Part shown: positions 25,181 to 38,330 of the stretch, piece by piece | Position numbering within the stretch: the first letter of the stretch is position 1 | Layout of the letters: every line of letters starts with the position of its first letter | Assembly (NCBI GenBank): GCA_036435485.1 | Contig: JAZHRN010000139.1 | Coordinates: forward strand, 2,480,001 to 2,544,000 | From: Saposhnikovia divaricata | Lineage: Eukaryota > Streptophyta > Magnoliopsida > Apiales > Apiaceae | Length of the DNA: 64,000 nt | Reading direction: 5' to 3' | Position numbers and translations under genes: made by a program | The notes under the pieces: generated by a model | Seen by the model: only the letters and a program-made list of their open reading frames with translations | What the model was told of the DNA's origin: nothing | The model's database searches: none

Positions 25181-27715
25181 TCCTATGGGTTATTGGAATT
25201 CAACGCAATTTTATTTAACGAAGTTCGGACCGGAATCGGAGCTGATATGATCGAAACTCGGTTTTCGGAAACTTCTCAAAGGGATTAGTACACGGGATAT
25301 TGTTAAAAATCAAGTCGGACAATTTTGTGGATATTTTTACATATTTTGTTCCTATGGGTTATTGGAATTCAATGAAATTTTATTTGGTGCCATTCGGACC
25401 TGAATCGGGGCTGAAATGACTGAAACTCGGTTTTCGGATAATCCTGAAAGGGGTTAGTACACGGGATATTGTTAAAAATCGAGTCATACCATTTTATGGA
25501 TATTTTTACATATTTCGTTCCTATGGGTTATTGGAATTCAACGAAATTTTATTTGGTGCCAGTCGGACCTGAATCGGGGCTGAAATGACTGAAACTCGGT
25601 TTTCGGATAATCCTCAAAGGGGTTAGTACACGGGATATTGTTAAAAATCGAGTCGGACCATTTTATGGATATTTTTACATATTTTGTTCCTATGGGTTAT
25701 TGGAATTCAACGCAATTTTATTTAACGAAGTTCGGACCGGAATCGGAGCTGATATGATCGAAACTCGGTTTTCGGAAACTTCTCAAAGGGATTAGTACAC
25801 GGGATATTGTTAAAAATCAAGTCGGACAATTTTGTGGATATTTTTACATATTTTGTTCCTATGGGTTATTGGAATTCAATGAAATTTTATTTGGTGCCAT
25901 TCGGACCTGAATCGGGGCTGAAATGACTGAAACTCGGTTTTCGGATAATCCCGAAAGGGGTTAGTACACGGGATATTGTTAAAAATCGAGTCGGACCATT
26001 TTATGGATATTTTTACATATTTTGTTCCTATGGGTTATTGGAATTCAACGAAATTTTATTTGGTGCCAGTCGGACCTGAATCGGGGCTGAAATGACTGAA
26101 ACTCGGTTTTCGGATAATCCTCAAAGGGGTTAGTACACGGGATATTGTTAAAAATCGAGTCGGACCATTTTATGGATATTTTTACATATTCTGTTCCTAT
26201 GGGTTATTGGAATTCAACGCAATTTTATTTAACGAAGTTCGGACCGGAATCGGAGCTGATATGATCGAAACTCGGTTTTCGGAAACTTCTCAAAGGGATT
26301 AGTACACGGGATATTGTTAAAAATCAAGTCGGACAATTTTGTGGATATTTTTACATATTTTGTTCCTATGGGTTATTGGAATTCAATGAAATTTTATTTG
26401 GTGCCATTCGGACCTGAATCGGGGCTGAAATGACTGAAACTCGGTTTTCGGATAATCCTCAAAGGGGTTAGTACACGGGATATTGTCAAAAATCGAGTCG
26501 GACCATTTTATGGATATTTTTACAGATTTTGTTCCTATGGGTTATTGGAATTCAACGCAATTTAATTTAACGAAGTTCGGACCGGAATCGGTGCTGATAT
26601 GATCGAAACTCGGTTTTCGGAATCTTCTCAAAGGGATTAGTACACGGGATATTGTTAAAAATCAAGTCGGACAATTTTGTGGATATTTTTACATATTTTG
26701 TTCCTATGGGTTATTGGAATTCAATGAAATTTTATTTTGTGCCATTCGGACCTCAATCGGGGTTGAAATGACTGAAACTCGGTTTTCGGATAATCCTGAA
26801 AGGGGTTAGTACACGGGATATTGTTAAAAATCGAGTCGGACCATTTTATGGATATTTTTACATATTTTGTTCCTATGGGTTATTAGAATTCAACGAAATT
26901 TTATTTGGTGCCAGTCGGACCTGAATCGGGGCTGAAATGACTGAAACTCGGTTTTCGGATAATCCTCAAAGGGGTTAGTACACGGGATATTGTTAAAAAT
27001 CGATTCGGACCATTTTATGGATATTTTTACATATTTTGTTCCTATGGGTTATTGGAATTCAACGCAATTTTATTTAACGAAGTTCGGACCGGAATCGGAG
27101 CTGATATGATCGAAACTCGGTTTTTGGAAACTTCTCAAAGTGATTAGTACACGGGATATTGTTAAAAATCAAGTTGGACAATTTTGTGGATATTTTTACA
27201 TATTTTGTTCCTATGGGTTATTGGAATTCAATGAAATTTTATTTTGTGCCATTCGGACCTGAATCGGGGCTGAAATGACTGAAACTCGGTTTTCGGATAA
27301 TCCTGAAAGGGGTTAGTACACGGGATATTGTTAAAAATCGAGTCGGACCATTTTATGGATATTTTTACATATTTTGTTCCTATGGGTTATTAGAATTCAA
27401 CGAAATTTTATTTGGTGCCAGTCGGACCTGAATCGGATCTGATATGCTCGAAACTCGGTTTTCGGAAACTTCTCAAAGGGATTAGTACACGAGATATTGT
27501 TAAAAATCAAGTCGGACAATTTTGTGGATATTTTTACATATTTTGTTCCTATGGGTTATTGGAATTCAATGAAATTTTATTTGGTGCCATTCGGACCTGA
27601 ATCGGGGCTGAAATGACTGAAACTCGGTTTTCGGATAATCCTGAAAGGGGTTAGTACACGGGATATTGTTAAAAATCGAGTCGGACCATTTTATGGCTAT
27701 TTTTACATATTTTGT
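25181..27715. repeat. Second-type 15-mer higher-order repeat, copy 2
   Basis: Tandem copy of the preceding unit at an exact offset of 2535 bp, with the hybrid monomer at 27378, TTTACAGATT near 26520 and CGATTCGG near 27002. A few private substitutions are visible, for example ATTGTCAAAAATC near 26483, GGTTTTTGG near 27119 and GATATGCTCG near 27441. The hybrid monomer lacks one of the usual stop codons, which gives a meaningless 62-codon reading frame. Confidence 0.87.
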
Positions 27716-29574
27716 TCCTATGGGTTATTGGAATTCAACGCAATTTTATTTAACGAAGTTCGGACCGGAATCGGAGCTGATATGATCGAAACTCGGTTTT
27801 CGGAAACTTCTCAAAGGGATTAGTACACGGGATATTGTTAAAAATCAAGTCGGACCATTTTATGGATATTTTTACATATTTTGTTCCTATGGGTTATTGG
27901 AATTCAACGCAATTTTATTTAACGAAGTTCGGACCGGAATCGGAGCTGATATGATCGAAACTCGGTTTTCGGAAACTTCTCAAAGTGATTAGTACACGGG
28001 ATATTGTTAAAAATCAAGTTGGACAATTTTGTGGATATTTTTACATATTTTGTTCCTATGGGTTATTGGAATTCAATGAAATTTTATTTTGTGCCATTCG
28101 GACCTGAATCGGGGCTGAAATGACTGAAACTCGGTTTTCGGATAATCCTGAAAGGGGTTAGTACACGGGATATTGTTAAAAATCGAGTCGGACCATTTTA
28201 TGTATATTTTTACATATTTTGTTCCTATGGGTTATTGGAATTCAACGAAATTTTATTTGGTGCTAGTCGGACCTGAATCGGGGCTGAAATGACTGAAACT
28301 CGGTTTTCGGATAATCCTCAAAGGGGTTAGTACACGGGATATTGTTAAAAATCGAGTCGGACCATTTTATGGATATTTTTTCATATTTTGTTCCTATGGG
28401 TTATTGGAATTCAACGCAATTTTATTTAACGAAGTTCGGACCGGAATCGGAGCTGATATGATCGAAACTCGGTTTTCGGAAACTTCTCAAAGGGATTAGT
28501 ACACGGGATATTGTTAAAAATCAAGTCGGACAATTTTGTGGATATTTTTACATATTTTGTTCCTATGGGTTATTGGAATTCAATGAAATTTTATTTGGTG
28601 CCATTCGGACCTGAATCGGGGCTGAAATGACTGAAACTCGGTTTTCGGATAATCCTGAAAGGGGTTAGTACACGGGATATTGTTAAAAATCGAGTCGGAC
28701 CATTTTATGGATATTTTTACATATTTTGTTCCTATGGGTTATTGGAATTCAACGCAATTTTATTTAACGAAGTTCGGACCGGAATCGGAGCTGATATGAT
28801 CGAAACTCGGTTTTCGGAAACTTCTCAAAGGGATTAGTACACGGGATATTGTTAAAAATCAAGTCGGACAATTTTGTGGATATTTTTACATATTTTGTTC
28901 CTATGGGTTATTGGAATTCAATGAAATTTTATTTGGTGCCATTCGGACCTGAATCGGGGCTGAAATGACTGAAACTCGGTTTTCGGATAATCCTCAAAGG
29001 GGTTAGTACACGGGATATTGTTAAAAATCGAGTCGGACCATTTTATGGATATTTTTACATATTTTGTTCCTATGGGTTATTGGAATTCAACGAAATTTTA
29101 TTTGGTGCCAGTCGAACCTGAATCGGGGATGAAATGACTGAAACTCGGTTTTCGGATAATCCTCAAAGGGGTTAGTACACGGGATATTGTTAAAAATCGA
29201 GTCGGACCATTTTATGGATATTTTTACATATTTTGTTCCTATGGGTTATTAGAATTCAACGCAATTTTATTTAACGAAGTTCGGACCGGAATCGGAGCTG
29301 ATATGATCGAAACTCGGTTTTCGGAAACTTCTCAAAGGGATTAGTACACGGGATATTGTTAAAAATCAAGTCGGACAATTTTCTGGATATTTTTACATAT
29401 TTTGTTCCTATGGGTTATTGGAATTCAATGAAATTTTATTTGGTGCCATTCGGACCTGAATCGGGACTGAAATGACTGAAACTCGGTTTTCGGATAATCC
29501 TCAAAGGGGTTAGTACACGGGATATTGTTAAAAATCGATTCGGACCATTTTATGGATATTTTTACATATTTTGT
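27716..29574. repeat. Satellite, transition block
   Basis: Eleven monomers linking the 15-mer and 6-mer domains. The first C monomer (27716) has an A-type tail (CAAGTCGGACCATTTTATGG) and is followed by a C' monomer. The block includes GTGCTAGTCGG (28262), TATTTTTTCATATT (near 28374) and a monomer with GTCGAACC and GGGGATGAAATG (29068). A close relative of the stretch 28730-29405 returns at 34643-35318, about 5.9 kb further on. Confidence 0.8.
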
Positions 29575-32500
29575 TCCTATGGGTTATTGGAATTCAACGA
29601 AATTTTATTTGGTGCCAGTCGGACCTGAATCGGGGCTGAAATGACTGAAACTCGGTTTTCGGATAATCCTGAAAGGGGTTAGTACACGGGATATTGTTAA
29701 AAATCGAGTCGGACCATTTTATGGATATTTTTACATATTTTGTTCCTATGGGTTATTGGAATTCAACGCAATTTTATTTAACGAAGTTCGGACCGGAATC
29801 GGAGCTGATATGATCGAAACTCGGTTTTCGGAAACTTCTCAAAGTGATTAGTACACGGGATATTGTTAAAAATCAAGTTGGACAATTTTGTGGATATTTT
29901 TACATATTTTGTTCCTATGGGTTATTGGAATTCAATGAAATTTTATTTTGTGCCATTCGGACCTGAATCGGGGTTGAAATGACTGAAACTCGGTTTTCGG
30001 ATAATCCTGAAAGGGGTTAGTACACGGGATATTGTTAAAAATCGAGTCGGACCATTTAATGTATATTTTTACATATTTTATTCCTATGGGTTATTGGAAT
30101 TCAACGAAATTTTATTTGGTGCTAGTCGGACCTGAATCGGGGCTGAAATGACTGAAACTCGGTTTTCGGATAATCCTCAAAGGGGTTAATACACGGGATA
30201 TTGTTAAAAATCGAGTCGGACCATTTTATGGATATTTTTCATATTTTGTTCCTATGGGTTATTGGAATTCAACACAATTTTATTTAACGAAGTTCGGACC
30301 GGAATCGGATCTGATATGATCGAAACTCGGTTTTCGGAAACTTCTCAAAGGGATTAGTACACGAGATATTGTTAAAAATCAAGTCGGACAATTTTGTGGA
30401 TATTTTTACATATTTTGTTCCTATGGGTTATTGGAATTCAATGAAATTTTATTTGGTGCCATTCGGACCTGAATCGGGGCTGAAATGACTGAAACTCGGT
30501 TTTCGGATAATCCTGAAAGGGGTTAGTACACGGGATATTGTTAAAAATCGAGTCGGACCATTTTATGGATATTTTTACATATTTTGTTCCTATGGGTTAT
30601 TGGAATTCAACGCAATTTTATTTAACGAAGTTCGGACCGGAATCGGAGCTGATATGATCGAAACTCGGTTTTCGGAAACTTCTCAAAGGGATTAGTACAC
30701 GGGATATTGTTAAAAATCAAGTCGGACCATTTTATGGATATTTTTACATATTTTGTTCCTATGGGTTATTGGAATTCAACGCAATTTTATTTAACGAAGT
30801 TCGGACCGGAATCGGAGCTGATATGATCGAAACTCGGTTTTCGGAAACTTCTCAAAGTGATTAGTACACGGGATATTGTTAAAAATCAAGTTGGACAATT
30901 TTGTGGATATTTTTACATATTTTGTTCCTATGGGTTATTGGAATTCAATGAAATTTTATTTTGTGCCATTCGGACCTGAATCGGGGCTGAAATGACTGAA
31001 ACTCGGTTTTCGGATAATCCTGAAAGGGGTTAGTACACGGGATATTGTTAAAAATCGATTCGGACCATTTTATGTATATTTTTACATATTTTGTTCCTAT
31101 GGGTTATTGGAATTCAACGAAATTTTATTTGGTGCTAGTCGGACCTGAATCGGGGCTGAAATGACTGAAACTCGGTTTTCGGATAATCCTCAAAGGGGTT
31201 AATACACGGGATATTGTTAAAAATCGAGTCGGACCATTTTATGGATATTTTTTCATATTTTGTTCCTATGGGTTATTGGAATTCAACACAATTTTATTTA
31301 ACGAAGTTCGGACCGGAATCGGATCTGATATGATCGAAACTCGGTTTTCGGAAACTTCTCAAAGGGATTAGTACACGAGATATTGTTAAAAATCAAGTCG
31401 GACAATTTTGTGGATATTTTTACATATTTTGTTCCTATGGGTTATTGGAATTCAATGAAATTTTATTTGGTGCCATTCGGACCTGAATCGGGGCTGAAAT
31501 GACTGAAACTCGGTTTTCGGATAATCCTGAAAGGGGTTAGTACACGGGATATTGTTAAAAATCGAGTCGGACCATTTTATGGATATTTTTACATATTTTG
31601 TTCCTATGGGTTATTGGAATTCAACGCAATTTTATTTAACGAAGTTCGGACCGGAATCGGAGCTGATATGATCGAAACTCGGTTTCGGAAACTTCTCAAA
31701 GGGATTAGTACACGGGATATTGTTAAAAATCAAGTCGGACCATTTTATGGATATTTTTACATATTTTGTTCCTATGGGTTATTGGAATTCAACGCAATTT
31801 TATTTAACGAAGTTCGGACCGGAATCGGAGCTGATATGATCGAAACTCGGTTTTCGGAAACTTCTCAAAGTGATTAGTACACGGGATATTGTTAAAAATC
31901 AAGTTGGACAATTTTGTGGATATTTTTACATATTTTGTTCCTATGGGTTATTGGAATTCAATGAAATTTTATTTTGTGCCATTCGGACCTGAATCGGGGC
32001 TGAAATGACTGAAACTCGGTTTTCGGATAATCCTGAAAGGGGTTAGTACACTGGATATTGTTAAAAATCGAGTCGGACCATTTTATGTATATTTTTACAT
32101 ATTTTGTTCCTATGGGTTATTGGAATTCAACGAAATTTTATTTGGTGCTAGTCGGACCTGAATCGGGGCTGAAATGACTGAAACTCGGTTTTCGGATAAT
32201 CCTCAAAGGGGTTAATACACGGGATATTGTTAAAAATCGAGTCGGACCATTTTATGGATATTTTTTCATATTTTGTTCCTATGGGTTATTGGAATTCAAC
32301 ACAATTTTATTTAACGAAGTTCGGACCGGAATCGGATCTGATATGATCGAAACTCGGTTTTCGGAAACTTCTCAAAGGGATTAGTACACGAGATATTGTT
32401 AAAAATCAAGTCGGACAATTTTGTGGATATTTTTACATATTTTGTTCCTATGGGTTATTGGAATTCAATGAAATTTTATTTGGTGCCATTCGGACCTGAA

Positions 32501-34642
32501 TCGGGGCTGAAATGACTGAAACTCGGTTTTCGGATAATCCTGAAAGGGGTTAGTACACGGGATATTGTTAAAAATCGAGTCGGACCATTTTATGGATATT
32601 TTTACATATTTTGTTCCTATGGGTTATTGGAATTCAACGCAATTTTATTTAACGAAGTTCGGACCGGAATCGGAGCTGATATGATCGAAACTCGGTTTTC
32701 GGAAACTTCTCAAAGGGATTAGTACACGGGATATTGTTAAAAATCAAGTCGGACCATTTTATGGATATTTTTACATATTTTGTTCCTATGGGTTATTGGA
32801 ATTCAACGCAATTTTATTTAACGAAGTTCGGACCGGAATCGGAGCTGATATGATCGAAACTCGGTTTTCGGAAACTTCTCAAAGTGATTAGTACACGGGA
32901 TATTGTTAAAAATCAAGTTGGACAATTTTGTGGATATTTTTACATATTTTGTTCCTATGGGTTATTGGAATTCAATGAAATTTTATTTTGTGCCATTCGG
33001 ACCTGAATCGGGGCTGAAATGACTGAAACTCGGTTTTCGGATAATCCTGAAAGGGGTTAGTACACGGGATATTGTTAAAAATCGAGTCGGACCATTTTAT
33101 GTATATTTTTACATATTTTGTTCCTATGGGTTATTGGAATTCAACGAAATTTTATTTGGTGCTAGTCGGACCTGAATCGGGGCTGAAATGACTGAAACTC
33201 GGTTTTCGGATAATCCTCAAAGGGGTTAGTACACGGGATTTTGTTAAAAATCGAGTCGGACCATTTTATGGATATTTTTTCATATTTTGTTCCTATGGGT
33301 TATTGGAATTCAACGCAATTTTATTTAACGAAGTTCGGACCGGAATCGGAGCTGATATGATCGAAACTCGGTTTTCGGAAACTTCTCAAAGGGATTAGTA
33401 CACGGGATATTGTTAAAAATCAAGTCGGACAATTTTGTGGATATTTTTACATATTTTGTTCCTATGGGTTATTGGAATTCAATGAAATTTTATTTGGTGC
33501 CATTCGGACCTGAATCGGGGCTGAAATGACTGAAACTCGGTTTTCGGATTATCCTGAAAGGGGATAGTACACGGGATATTGTTAAAAATCAAGTCGGACC
33601 ATTTTATGGATAATTTTACATATTTTGTTCCTATGGGTTATTGGAATTCAACGCAATTTTATTTAACGAAGTTCGGACCGGAATCGGAGCTGATATGATC
33701 GAAACTCGGTTTTCGGAAACTTCTCAAAGGGATTAGTACACGGGATATTGTTAAAAATCAAGTCGGACCATTTTATGGATATTTTTACATATTTTGTTCC
33801 TATGGGTTATTGGAATTCAACGCAATTTTATTTAACGAAGTTCGGACCGGAATCGGAGCTGATATGATCGAAACTCGGTTTTCGGAAACTTCTCAAAGTG
33901 ATTAGTACACGGGATATTGTTAAAAATCAAGTTGGACAATTTTGTGGATATTTTTACATATTTTGTTCCTATGGGTTATTGGAATTCAATGAAATTTTAT
34001 TTTGTGCCATTCGGACCTGAATCGGGGCTGAAATGACTGAAACTCGGTTTTCGGATAATCCTGAAAGGGGTTAGTACACGGGATATTGTTAAAAATCGAG
34101 TCGGACCATTTTATGTATATTTTTAAATATTTTGTTCCTATGGGTTATTGGAATTCAACGAAATTTTATTTGGTGCTAGTCGGACCTGAATCGGGGCTGA
34201 AATGACTGAAACTCGGTTTTCGGATAATCCTCAAAGGGGTTAGTACACGGGATATTGTTAAAAATCGAGTCGGACCATTTTATGGATATTTTTTCATATT
34301 TTGTTCCTATGGGTTATTGGAATTCAACGCAATTTTATTTAACGAAGTTCGGACCGGAATCGGAGCTGATATGATCGAAACTCGGTTTTCGGAAACTTCT
34401 CAAAGGGATTAGTACACGGGATATTGTTAAAAATCAAGTCGGACAATTTTGTGGATATTTTTACATATTTTGTTCCTATGGGTTATTGGAATTCAATGAA
34501 ATTTTATTTGGTGCCATTCGGACCTGAATCGGGGCTGAAATGACTGAAACTCGGTTTTCGGATAATCCTGAAAGGGGTTAGTACACGGGATATTGTTAAA
34601 AATCGAGTCGGACCATTTTATGGATATTTTTACATATTTTGT
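29575..34642. repeat. 6-mer higher-order repeat (five copies, 1014 bp)
   Basis: Five tandem copies, starting at 29575, 30588, 31602, 32615 and 33629. Lengths are 1013, 1014, 1013, 1014 and 1014 bp. The two short copies each lack one T, near 30236 and 31683. The order is C (with an A-type tail), C', B', A'', C'', B. A'' is marked by GTGCTAGTCGG and preceded by TATGTATATTTTT. C'' in the middle copies has CGGATCTGATATG and CACGAGATATTG. The first copy begins with an A instead of a C. The single-base loss near 31683 opens an 87-codon frame with no coding meaning. Confidence 0.88.
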
Positions 34643-35503
34643 TCCTATGGGTTATTGGAATTCAACGCAATTTTATTTAACGAAGTTCGGACCGGAATCG
34701 GAGCTGATATGATCGAAACTCGGTTTTCGGAAACTTCTCAAAGGGATTAGTACACGGGATATTGTTAAAAATCAAGTCGGACAATTTTGTGGATATTTTT
34801 ACATATTTTGTTCCTATGGGTTATTGGAATTCAATGAAATTTTATTTGGTGCCATTCGGACCTGAATCGGGGCTGAAATGACTGAAACTCGGTTTTCGGA
34901 TAATCCTCAAAGGGGTTAGTACACGGGATATTGTTAAAAATCGAGTCGGACCATTTTATGGATATTTTTCAATATTTTGTTCCTATGGGTTATTGGAATT
35001 CAACGAAATTTTATTTGGTGCCAGTCGAACCTGAATCGGGGATGAAATGACTGAAACTCGGTTTTCGGATAATCCTCAAAGGGGTTAGTACACGGGATAT
35101 TGTTAAAAATCGAGTCGGACCATTTTATGGATATTTTTACATATTTTGTTCCTATGGGTTATTAGAATTCAACGCAATTTTATTTAACGAAGTTCGGACC
35201 GGAATCGGAGCTGATATGATCGAAACTCGGTTTTCGGAAACTTCTCAAAGGGATTAGTACATGGGATATTGTTAAAAATCAAGTCGGACAACTTTGTGGA
35301 TATTTTTACATATTTTGTTCCTATGGGTTATTGGAATTCAATGAAATTTTATTTGGTGCCATTCGGACCTGAATCGGGGCTGAAATGACTGAAACTCGGT
35401 TTTCGGATAATCCTGAAAGGGGTTAGTACACGGGATATTGTTAAAAATCGAGTCGGACCATTTTATGTATATTTTTACATATTTTGTTCCTATGGGTTAT
35501 TGG
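34643..35503. repeat. Satellite up to the retrotransposon
   Basis: Five monomers (C B A C B) plus the first 16 bp of a sixth. The A monomer at 34981 carries GTCGAACC and GGGGATGAAATG, and the C monomer at 35150 reads TTAGAATTCAACGC, as in the block at 28730-29405. The sixth monomer is cut after GGGTTATTGG by the element and continues at 45843. Confidence 0.9.
35499..35503. other. Target-site duplication, left copy
   Basis: ATTGG directly precedes the 5' LTR and is repeated directly after the 3' LTR (45838-45842). Five base pairs is the normal duplication length for plant Ty3/gypsy and Ty1/copia integrases. In uninterrupted monomers the site reads GGGTTATTGGAATTC with ATTGG present once. Confidence 0.97.
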
Positions 35504-36532
35504 TGTAATAACCCTAACTTTAGCAAAGCTACAGTGATCACATGAATAATAAAATTTTGAGGATTTAGGAAATGGTATGTAAGTACTCTATAATAGAAAT
35601 AGAAAATGAGTAAACAGAAACCATATTAGTGTTATACAAAGAAAATAAGTGACTCGAAATGACGATAGATTTCAGAAATTCCTGAATATGGATTTTTGAG
35701 AATTTTGATTTCGAATGCTCTATTGAATATTAAGGAGCATGGAGATATTAAAAGAATTATATATTGAGGAATTAGTGGATTAGTATAAACTAAGGGATTA
35801 TTAAGTTAAGGAAATACCAAAGGAATTTGGATTGTTAAATGATTTCAAAACCACTGAGATAATGAGGTACATTCGAAACGAATCACAATTAGACAAGTAT
35901 GGAAACCAAACAACCAAGATTAGTAATATAACAAGGATACATACCACATTATTATTATCCAAGATTATTAGCATAATACTTAGAAAAAACAAGAAAAAGA
36001 GATTATGAGATCACCATAAGTGACATCACATTCCACTAACTTGTTTTAAGGGTAGATTAGTCATTTTGCATGAGGATTTTTCCATACTCTTCACCAAGCT
36101 TCCACTACACTCTAGAATAATCAGGATTATAGGAAGATAAGATCAAAGTTAACACAAAAAAATCTCTCCCCATCTTCCTCATTACTCCATTTCTCTCATT
36201 CTCCAAAAACTGCCCTGCAGAACCAAGCTCAAGAAGAAAAATCATATCTCCATTTCTATCCATGATAAAATCACCAAATTTGAACCACAACCTCTCCACT
36301 CCATGGACATTATTCGCTCCAAATTTCATGGCAATCTAATGAGTATAGCCTAGTCAAATCGCCTCCCCAAGTTGAAGAACCGAGCTGCCAGAATCTTTGA
36401 CAGTTTCTGTGATGATTTTCAAACGGCCATATCTCCTTCATTACTCAATAGAATTTTACGTTCTTTATATGTTTGGAAAGCTAGTTAGATGCTCTACAAC
36501 TTTCCTTTAGAAGCCTCATCCAGAAAACGTAG

Positions 36533-36613
36533 GTAAGGCCTTCGTTTTTGCGATTCTTTCAACTGGTGTCTAGTGAATCCGAATTTCTAACTTTGTTTTT
36601 ATGATTTATTTAG
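36533..36613 (+). other. Possible small intron in the LTR
   Basis: An 81-bp stretch starting GTAAGG (preceded by CGTAG) and ending TTTATTTAG, with CTAAC at 36588-36592 and a T-rich run before the acceptor. Length, U-richness and signals all fit a plant intron. The same bases recur in the 3' LTR at 42988-43068. Whether LTR transcripts cover this part, or are spliced, is not known. Chance occurrence is quite possible. Confidence 0.25.
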
Positions 36614-38309
36614 TTGATCCAAGCTACCTTAAGGTTATTTAAGGACTATCCAAGGCTTATTGAGTGTTGTTCAAGCTCCAATGAAGGTATAAAATTCAAG
36701 AACCCTTAGTATTACTTTGAGTTTATGATGGATTATGATGAGTTTAATGGTTAAGTTTGTTTTAAGTATAAATCATGAGTAGATGTGTGTTTATAAGTGA
36801 TGAAATGATATATAGAAGTGTTTGGTGCTTGTAACCATGGTTGGTAAGATGACCACATGGTGTAGGTGATGGTGTATAAGGCGGATGATGGATTTGGAGG
36901 AGTAATATTTTGGAAAGTATGAAAATATAGCCGTTATAATGCCCGATTTTCGTTTAACCAAAGAATGCCCTGTTTTTGAAACCTCATACGCGTACGGTAG
37001 GTTCCTGTCTAGAACACCAACTAACCATGAGATGATAGAGCTTGAGTCATAGATCCTTTTGATATAAAGTGCGTCAAAATCTGATGAACGGTTTAGGAGA
37101 AAAGTGTGTTTTAGTGAAAGTCGTTCGGAAACCGGGAAATTGCAATTTTGACAACTTTGAGGCTATAATTACCATACTTAAACATTTTTAAAAATTATAA
37201 AATTTTGGGATATTGTAGTGGAGTGGTCAAAGAGTCATTTCCAGTTGACCTTACATTAAAATTCGAAATTGAGATTTTCTGAGAATTTTTACAGTCGGGT
37301 ATGGTTGTTAAGGGAAATGGTGAATAAGCACCGAAACCTTGATTTAACCTAAAATGGTTAGGTTGTTGGAACACTTGGGTTATGAATAACATGTGAAACA
37401 TATATTAAAGTGTCAAGGGTATTGTTATGCAAGAGTGAGGTGAGTAAGAGATGTGGTATTCTAACGACGGTCCTTTTCGTGTTTATAGAAACTCCGGGAG
37501 AGCCACGAGCCATACCTTCAGGACATCGAGATCGAGGCAAGATCTTTTCTATCCCTACTTGGAAAACTATTTATCTTCAAAGAAACTTGATTTCATGGAA
37601 TATATATGTGATGCTATTATTACTATATTGTGAAGAAATTGTCTTCCTTGAGTATTGATATTGAAAAGAAAGGTATACGAAGATGTATATGAATATGATA
37701 TGGATATGAGTATGAGATGGATATGTATAGAGATGATTATGCATGAAGTGAACATGCCTTATGATTAAGAGAATATGAGAGAATGGTATCAGTTGTTATC
37801 TAGGGTTATATGATTTATAATATTTTGCTAAAGATATTCTTTTTAAATATTGTGATTTAATAAGTATTATTTGATTATTATCTACTATTTTTAAAAGTAG
37901 ATGGAAGAATATATATATGTGTATATAAGAGAGCAAGATTTCTTCTACTCTTACTTTAGAAAACTATTTTATTTTATTTTTTTAAGTAAAATGATTTCTT
38001 GGAATATATATATTTTTCTACGATGCTATACTGCTAAGGATTTATTTCCTGATTTTGAGAATTAAAGAAAGATAGATACGAATATGGATAGAGCGAATAT
38101 ACTTTATGTTCTAAAGGAATATTTGACTTTAATAATTATAGAAAAGATGTATGAGTCATAATTAAAGTATTATGACATATGATTTAAAGGTGATGAATAA
38201 ATGTGAATGGAAATGTGAATGGAAATGGAAATGGAAATGATAAATGTGAGTAGATAAATGATTTGACAAAAAGGGGGATTGCAACAGACTTGCGTAAGTG
38301 GCTGTGTCA

Positions 38310-38330
38310 GGGCTGTGTGCGACACAGTCC
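38310..38330 (+). other. GC-rich hairpin in the 5' LTR
   Basis: GGGCTGTGT, loop GCG, then ACACAGTCC: a nine-base-pair stem with one G-U pair in RNA. An overlapping alternative pairs GCTGTGTC (38301-38308) with GACACAG (38321-38327). It stands out in an AT-rich LTR. It might shape the transcript end or packaging, which is inference only. Confidence 0.6.

Larger units (their letters stand above)
1..35503. repeat. 169-bp satellite array, left part
   Basis: Tandem array with a strict 169-bp period. The phrase TCCTATGGGTTATTGG recurs at 1, 170, 339, 508 and so on to 35488. About 210 monomers of three classes are present. A has CAACGAAATT, GTGCCAGTCGG and GCTGAAATGACTG. B is A-like but has CAATGAAATT and GTGCCATTCGG. 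C has CAACGCAATT, TTTAACGAAGTTCGG, GCTGATATGATCG and GGAAACTTCTC, and usually leads into AATCAAGTCGGACAATTTT. Class C is nearly always followed by class B. Indels are very rare: I found single-base losses near 19091, 30236 and 31683. A 169-bp unit is in the usual size range of plant centromeric or subtelomeric satellites (nucleosome plus linker), but nothing here shows which. I do not recognise the family. No coding capacity is supported. Confidence 0.98.

Noticed and set aside
27412..31877. Other short satellite frames (27412-27600, 31614-31877)
   Set aside because: The first depends on a hybrid monomer and the second on a single-base loss near 31683. Both are chance read-through of repeats.
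1..35503. CENP-B box in the monomer
   Set aside because: I looked for TTCG-N4-A-N2-CGGG. The monomer has CACGGG with an A correctly placed, but the TTCG half is GGGT or GGAT, so the motif is not met.
35504..35520. Telomere-like repeat at the LTR start
   Set aside because: AACCCTAAC resembles the plant CCCTAAA repeat but occurs once, as part of the TGTAATAACC LTR end. It is not a telomeric tract.
36105..36329. Minus-strand 74-codon frame in the LTR (also 42560-42784)
   Set aside because: Its identity between the two copies is explained by the LTRs being nearly identical, not by coding constraint. No domain is recognisable.
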